In this document: positions 27,092 to 31,028 of the stretch, piece by piece
How positions within the stretch are numbered: the stretch's first letter is position 1
Layout of the letters: each line of letters starts with the position of its first letter
Source: Succinatimonas sp. UBA7265
GTDB lineage: Bacteria > Pseudomonadota > Gammaproteobacteria > Enterobacterales > Succinivibrionaceae
Direction of reading: 5' to 3'
Assembly (NCBI GenBank): GCA_002473165.1
Contig: DKSD01000045.1
Coordinates: 4,555 to 35,582, forward strand
Length of the DNA: 31,028 bases
Program-made: the position numbers and the translations under genes
The notes under the pieces: generated by a model
Databases searched by the model: none
What the model was told of the DNA's origin: nothing
The model's input: the letters and a program-made list of their open reading frames with translations, nothing else

Positions 27092-30064
27092 ATGTTCACT
27101 CTGTCAGTTAAAGCCCTGTGGCGTTTTGCCGTGATGACCGTGTCAGCCGTCGTGCTGGCGCTGTGTTTCTGCGCCCCCGTATCAGCTGACGAGCAGCCTT
27201 TGAACGTCGGCTTCTACCACTCCTCCTTCTATTTTCGTCAGTCAGGCTCAAGCGGCGCTTTCTCAGGTTTCGGCTATGACTTCTTAGAGAACGTCTCGCT
27301 CTATCTGGGCAGGCCCTTTCGCTACTCCGAGTGCAATTTCACGCGCTGCAAGCTGCTGCTTGACAACGGGCTTATCGACACCTTTCCGGTTACGGTCTCC
27401 GATCTTGAAAACACCGATCTCGGCTTTGACATCGTGCGCCCTGAGATCGCCAAGACCTCGGTTTATTTAGGCCTGCGCCACGGAAGAGCCGATCTCTATT
27501 CGAGCAAGCTTACGCGCATCGGCTATGTGGCGCACACGGTAAGCGAGAGCGAGATCCGCAGGCAGTTAAAGCTCAACGGCTTCGTGCTGCCCTCGCATGC
27601 CATATTTATCGCCAAGCGCGACAGCGCGAGCATGGCCGAGGAGTACCGCGCCGGCACGCTTGACGGCATGATCATCTCCTCGATGCACAACGATGTCGCC
27701 ATCCCGCTCGTGGCGGAGATCGGCTCCATCAATGTTTATCTTGCAGTGCGCAAGAGCGACAGGGATTTAAAAAAGAAGCTCGAGCTGGCTTTAAGCCGGC
27801 TTAAGACCTCAGATCCCTGGCTGGAGTCGCAGCTTTATGTAAAGCACCTGATGAACGGCACGCCGCTCATCCTCTCTGAGGAAGAGCAGGAGTATCTCAA
27901 CACGCACAAAGTCCTGCGCGCCGTGGCAGGCGGGGATCAGAAGCCTTACAGTTATTTTGAGGACGGGCAGCACCGCGGGCTCATCCACGAGATCATCAAG
28001 GTCTTTGAAAGGGATCTGGGGATCCGTTTTGACACGGTGCCCAACTCCTCAAACGTCGAGCTCTTCTCCATGCTGCAAAACGGCCAGGCCGATGTGCTGC
28101 TCGACATGTACGCCGACTACAACTGGGCGCGGCGCAAAGATCTGTTCTTAAGCAAGCCTTATCTTGATGTCGACTACGTGACGCTGACGCGCGATGACTA
28201 CAGCCAGGTGCAGGATCCCCTGGTCGCCGCGCCCTATGATTTCTACTCGACGGCAGAATTCGTGGAGCGCCGCTATCCCAAAGACCGCATCGTCTATTTC
28301 TCGGGGATCTCAGACTGCGTGCGCGCCGTGGCAGAAGGCCAGGCGGACATCACGTTCGTAAAAGCTTTGACGGCGCAGGATGTCATCAGCCAAAGCGGCT
28401 TTCACAACCTCAAAGTAAACGGCAGCGTCGTGTTCTCAAATTCCGTGGCCCTGGGCGTGAGCTCGCGCATGGATCCGATGCTCGTGCGCATCCTCAACAA
28501 GGAGATCTCCCATTTAGACAAGAGCAACTTCAAGCGCCTTGTAAACAAGATGGTCTACGAGCAGGTGCCGCGCAAGACGGCGCTCTCCGTTGTCTACCAC
28601 AACCCGCTCAAGGTGATCGCGGGCGTCGTGATCACCATGCTGCTCATCATCGCCGGGCTGCTCTTTGTGATGTCCGAGCGCCGCCGCAATTACCGCGTGA
28701 TCCGCCATGTGTACTACACGAGCCTGCAGACCGGGCTGCACAACGAGCGCTGGTTTGTGGACAACTTAGGCGATCTCGTGCGCGCCTACCGCTCCGAGCG
28801 CCGCTTAAAAGATCTCTTTGTGTTGGTGATCACCATCCGCCAGATGGAGATGCTCATCAAGACCTACGATCAGCGCCTGATGTCAGAGGGCGTGCGTGTG
28901 TGGGTCACACGCATGCGCTCTGAGTACTCGTGGATGCTCGAGAGCGCCATCTCGGCCGATCTCAGCACCATCTTTGTCTTAGGCGTCGTGCCTGAGGACT
29001 CGAGCATCGAGAGGCTGCTCGATTCGCTCTCGCGCATCGACGGGTATTTTGAGGTGTCGGAGGTCACGGTGACCATCCACACCGTCTACGGTATCTGCAC
29101 CGTGCCCGCGGAGCTGCCCTCCAAGCCTGACGCCTTGGTCGTCTCGGCAAAGATGGCGCGCGATGAGGCCATGGAGCGCGGGCTGAGGTACGCGTTCTAC
29201 GATGACGATCTCGAGCGCGGCAAGCTCAAGCACCAGGCCATGGAAAACAACATGGAGAAGGCGCTTTCTAACGAGGAGTTTGAGCTGTGGATCCAGCCCA
29301 AGTACGATCTCACAACCCGCAGGATCGTGGGCGCCGAGGCGCTGGTGCGCTGGCAGAGCCCGGAACTGGGTTTCACCATGCCCTCGGAGTTTGTGGAGCT
29401 GTTTGAAAAGAATGCCTTCGTGATCCGCCTTGACTACTACATGCTGCGCAAGGTGCGCCGCTTCCAGCAGCAGCGCAGCCAGGCGGGCAGGCTCTGGGTG
29501 CCGATCTCCGTAAACCAGTCCGGGCTGCACTTTACCGAGGATCGCTATCTTGACAACATGAGAAAGCTCACGGCCGAGCTGCCGGTGCCCCAGGGGGCTT
29601 TGGAGCTTGAGGTCACGGAGAGCGCGTTCATAGATTTGGTCTCAAAGGAGCCGCGCCGCAACGCCCGCAAGATCATCGCCATGCTGCGCCAGATGGGCTA
29701 CTCCATCTCCATGGACGATTTCTCCAAGGGCTACTCCTCGCTCTCGACCATGCTCTCGCTGCCCATGGACAGCGTCAAGATCGACATCGCCATGCTCCAC
29801 GCGGCCATGGAGTCCATGCGCTCGCGCAAGATCCTCGAAGGCATCATCCACATGTGCAAGGATCTCAACATGAAAGTCGTGTGCGAGGGCATAGAGACGC
29901 CGGATCAGGAGAAGGTGCTCTTAGGCTGCGGCTGCCGTTACGGGCAGGGCTTCTATTTCTGCCATCCGGTGAGGGTCAGGGAATTTGAGGAGATGCTCGA
30001 CCGCCAGATGCGCGGCGAGGCTCCGGTGACCGTGCCTCCGCCGATCATGCCCGAGCTTATCTGA
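27092..30064 (+). CDS. Membrane sensor: two periplasmic solute-binding domains, degenerate GGDEF, EAL phosphodiesterase
   Basis: About 990 residues (numbered from the adjacent GTG at 27089). Signal peptide ending APVSA-DE; a first SBP-type-3 (venus-flytrap) domain at about 36-250; a second at about 275-495 (VLRAVAGGDQKPYSYFEDG, GLIHEIIKVFERDLGI, QNGQADVLLDMYAD); a TM at about 509-530; a cytoplasmic GGDEF-like domain (about 545-725) with no GGDEF motif; and EAL (about 735-980). EAL catalytic residues are present: E750 (AEALVRW), N809, E841, D876-D877 (MDDFSKGYSS), K897, E933, Q953. It probably hydrolyses cyclic di-GMP in response to a periplasmic ligand, as BvgS-type flytrap tandems do for a kinase. 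The ATG/GTG start has little Shine-Dalgarno sequence. It stands alone, with a possible -10 TATAGT at 27046. Confidence 0.88.
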   Translation: MFTLSVKALWRFAVMTVSAVVLALCFCAPVSADEQPLNVGFYHSSFYFRQSGSSGAFSGFGYDFLENVSLYLGRPFRYSECNFTRCKLLLDNGLIDTFPVTVSDLENTDLGFDIVRPEIAKTSVYLGLRHGRADLYSSKLTRIGYVAHTVSESEIRRQLKLNGFVLPSHAIFIAKRDSASMAEEYRAGTLDGMIISSMHNDVAIPLVAEIGSINVYLAVRKSDRDLKKKLELALSRLKTSDPWLESQLYVKHLMNGTPLILSEEEQEYLNTHKVLRAVAGGDQKPYSYFEDGQHRGLIHEIIKVFERDLGIRFDTVPNSSNVELFSMLQNGQADVLLDMYADYNWARRKDLFLSKPYLDVDYVTLTRDDYSQVQDPLVAAPYDFYSTAEFVERRYPKDRIVYFSGISDCVRAVAEGQADITFVKALTAQDVISQSGFHNLKVNGSVVFSNSVALGVSSRMDPMLVRILNKEISHLDKSNFKRLVNKMVYEQVPRKTALSVVYHNPLKVIAGVVITMLLIIAGLLFVMSERRRNYRVIRHVYYTSLQTGLHNERWFVDNLGDLVRAYRSERRLKDLFVLVITIRQMEMLIKTYDQRLMSEGVRVWVTRMRSEYSWMLESAISADLSTIFVLGVVPEDSSIERLLDSLSRIDGYFEVSEVTVTIHTVYGICTVPAELPSKPDALVVSAKMARDEAMERGLRYAFYDDDLERGKLKHQAMENNMEKALSNEEFELWIQPKYDLTTRRIVGAEALVRWQSPELGFTMPSEFVELFEKNAFVIRLDYYMLRKVRRFQQQRSQAGRLWVPISVNQSGLHFTEDRYLDNMRKLTAELPVPQGALELEVTESAFIDLVSKEPRRNARKIIAMLRQMGYSISMDDFSKGYSSLSTMLSLPMDSVKIDIAMLHAAMESMRSRKILEGIIHMCKDLNMKVVCEGIETPDQEKVLLGCGCRYGQGFYFCHPVRVREFEEMLDRQMRGEAPVTVPPPIMPELI

Positions 30065-30068
30065 GAGC

Positions 30069-30671
30069 TTAAAATTTCTCGCGGAACACGAGATGCCTTG
30101 TCGGGGTGATCACCTCGTCAACCGGCATGTCCCACTCTTTGGCATTGATGGAACGCACTTCCTGAAAATCGTAAGCAATGCCGATCAAAAGCGTGCGCGC
30201 GGTAAGCCTTTTGAGCAGGCGGTCATAGTACCCTCCTCCCATGCCCAGGCGGTTGCCCTGGGCGTCAAAGCCCACCAGGGGCAGCAGCACCACGTCTATG
30301 GACTCATCCTCAACCAAAGTGTCCATAGAGGGCAGGGGCTCGCGGATCCCGTAGCGGTCTTCGGTAAACACCGAGCCTTTGTCAGTGCGGTGAAAGCGCA
30401 TCACCCCGGCGCCGTCTGGATCGACAACGGGCAGGCACAGCGTGTGGCCGAGCGTGAGCAGCGTGCGGTTGATTTCCGCTGTGCCTACCTCGCCGCGCAG
30501 CGAGGCGTAGGAGGCGACAAGGCGCGGGGAGGTCATAAAGCTGTGGGAGAGCAGCGTGTTTAACACCGCGCGTCCGGCCTTTGCGGCCTCCTCTTCTGAG
30601 AGCGCGCGCCGGCGGCGCAGCAGATCGCGCCTTAACGCGCCGCGCTCGTCGTCATCGTAATGCTCAAGCAC
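30069..30671 (-). CDS. fau: 5-formyltetrahydrofolate cyclo-ligase
   Basis: A 200-residue protein of the YgfA/MTHFS family, which converts 5-formyl-THF to 5,10-methenyl-THF using ATP. Seen: LRRDLLRRRRALSEEE at the N-terminus, ASYASLRGEVGTAEIN, LPVVDPDG, and the signature LLPLVGFDAQGNRLGMGGGYYDRLL. The GTG start overlaps the zapA stop by eight bases, with GGGG about ten bases upstream; there is no good ATG in frame nearby. In E. coli zapA and fau are separated by the 6S RNA gene ssrS; here they overlap. Convergent with the EAL gene with only four bases between the stops and no terminator seen. Confidence 0.92.
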   Translation of the reverse strand: MLEHYDDDERGALRRDLLRRRRALSEEEAAKAGRAVLNTLLSHSFMTSPRLVASYASLRGEVGTAEINRTLLTLGHTLCLPVVDPDGAGVMRFHRTDKGSVFTEDRYGIREPLPSMDTLVEDESIDVVLLPLVGFDAQGNRLGMGGGYYDRLLKRLTARTLLIGIAYDFQEVRSINAKEWDMPVDEVITPTRHLVFREKF

Positions 30672-30978
30672 GCTCTTTGTCCCCTTTGAGCACGCCGTCG
30701 ATGCGGCGGATGAGCGAGAAGGCCTGATCCTGGAAAGGGGTGTTCGTGCCGACGTAGCCGCTTAAGCGCGACTGGGCGTCGAGCGCTGCCAGGATCGCTG
30801 CCTGCAGCGGTCCGAGGTTGGGGTTTTGCCGCAGGCTTTGGGATGTGTTCTCCGAGACAGCCCTTACGGCATCGAGCAGGTTCTGTTTCTGGGAGTTGCG
30901 CACCTTAAGCGAAAAGGTGCAGCCCAAAAGCGTGAAGGTCACCGGCACTATGGCGTTGGGATTCTCTGTTCTTTCCAT
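30664..30978 (-). CDS. zapA: ZapA-like cell division protein
   Basis: A 104-residue protein with the ZapA layout: an N-terminal beta-alpha-beta domain (VPVTFTLLGCTFSLKV, QKQNLLDAVRAVSE) and a C-terminal helix (LQAAILAALDAQSRL onwards). ZapA crosslinks FtsZ filaments at the division ring. The sequence is divergent from E. coli, and the coiled-coil end is shorter, but the position before fau supports the call. Excellent AAGGAGG (complement of 30985-30991) before the ATG. It is transcribed with fau. Confidence 0.8.
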   Translation of the reverse strand: MERTENPNAIVPVTFTLLGCTFSLKVRNSQKQNLLDAVRAVSENTSQSLRQNPNLGPLQAAILAALDAQSRLSGYVGTNTPFQDQAFSLIRRIDGVLKGDKERA

Positions 30979-31028
30979 GCTCTGCCTCCTTGAACTTCGT
31001 GAAAATTATCTCTAACTCCGCCCTTTCC

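Overview
The window is a dense, GC-rich piece of a gammaproteobacterial chromosome made almost entirely of housekeeping genes. Two gene orders point to Gammaproteobacteria: yhbY / rlmE-ftsH-folP-glmM-secG, and zapA-fau. Lipoproteins BamE and a second lipobox protein fit a Gram-negative envelope. Several proteins (RlmE, FtsH, GreA, Ppk1, RNase R, YhbY) resemble E. coli over their full length. Differences from E. coli (no priB in the rpsF operon, no 6S RNA gene between zapA and fau, a contiguous grpE-dnaK-dnaJ cluster, a DpnM-type Dam) suggest a lineage away from the Enterobacteriaceae, perhaps Aeromonadales/Succinivibrionaceae. That placement is a guess. I see no phage, IS element, CRISPR array, tRNA or rRNA gene, and no obvious defence system.

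Layout. 1-143: possible 5' end of an unrecognised minus-strand gene. 144-480: AT-rich intergenic region with a good promoter for an unusual Hfq-like gene (481-792). This converges on a YqaB-like HAD phosphatase. 1489-8164: a rightward, tightly packed operon: a degenerate dihydrolipoamide-dehydrogenase-like flavoprotein, rdgB, hemW, rnr, rlmB. 8175-9538: rpsF-rpsR-rplI with its own promoter, leader and terminator. 9556-11713: an orphan GATC-type adenine methylase and a DUF6056-like membrane protein. 11765-16193, leftward: a D-2-hydroxyacid dehydrogenase, ppk1, a small lipoprotein and bamE. 16239-20414, rightward: grpE-dnaK-dnaJ with sigma-32-type promoters. 20437-21027: greA behind a promoter-plus-terminator leader like the E. 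coli GraL region. 21105-21395: yhbY, leftward. 21523-26946: rlmE-ftsH-folP-like-glmM-secG. 27092-30064: a large membrane EAL-domain protein with two periplasmic solute-binding domains. 30069-30978: fau and zapA, leftward.

Main themes are RNA metabolism and translation (Hfq-like, RNase R, RlmB, RlmE, YhbY, S6/S18/L9, GreA), protein quality control (GrpE/DnaK/DnaJ, FtsH) and envelope biogenesis (BamE, GlmM, SecG, lipoprotein, DUF6056). The most notable points are three genes whose family membership is clear but whose key catalytic or binding residues are missing: the Hfq-like protein (rim arginines and the YKH histidine), the Lpd-like protein (both redox cysteines), and the FolP-like protein (most pterin/pABA residues). 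Other points are the GraL-like greA leader, strong GATC abundance next to an orphan Dam, and the missing 6S RNA gene.
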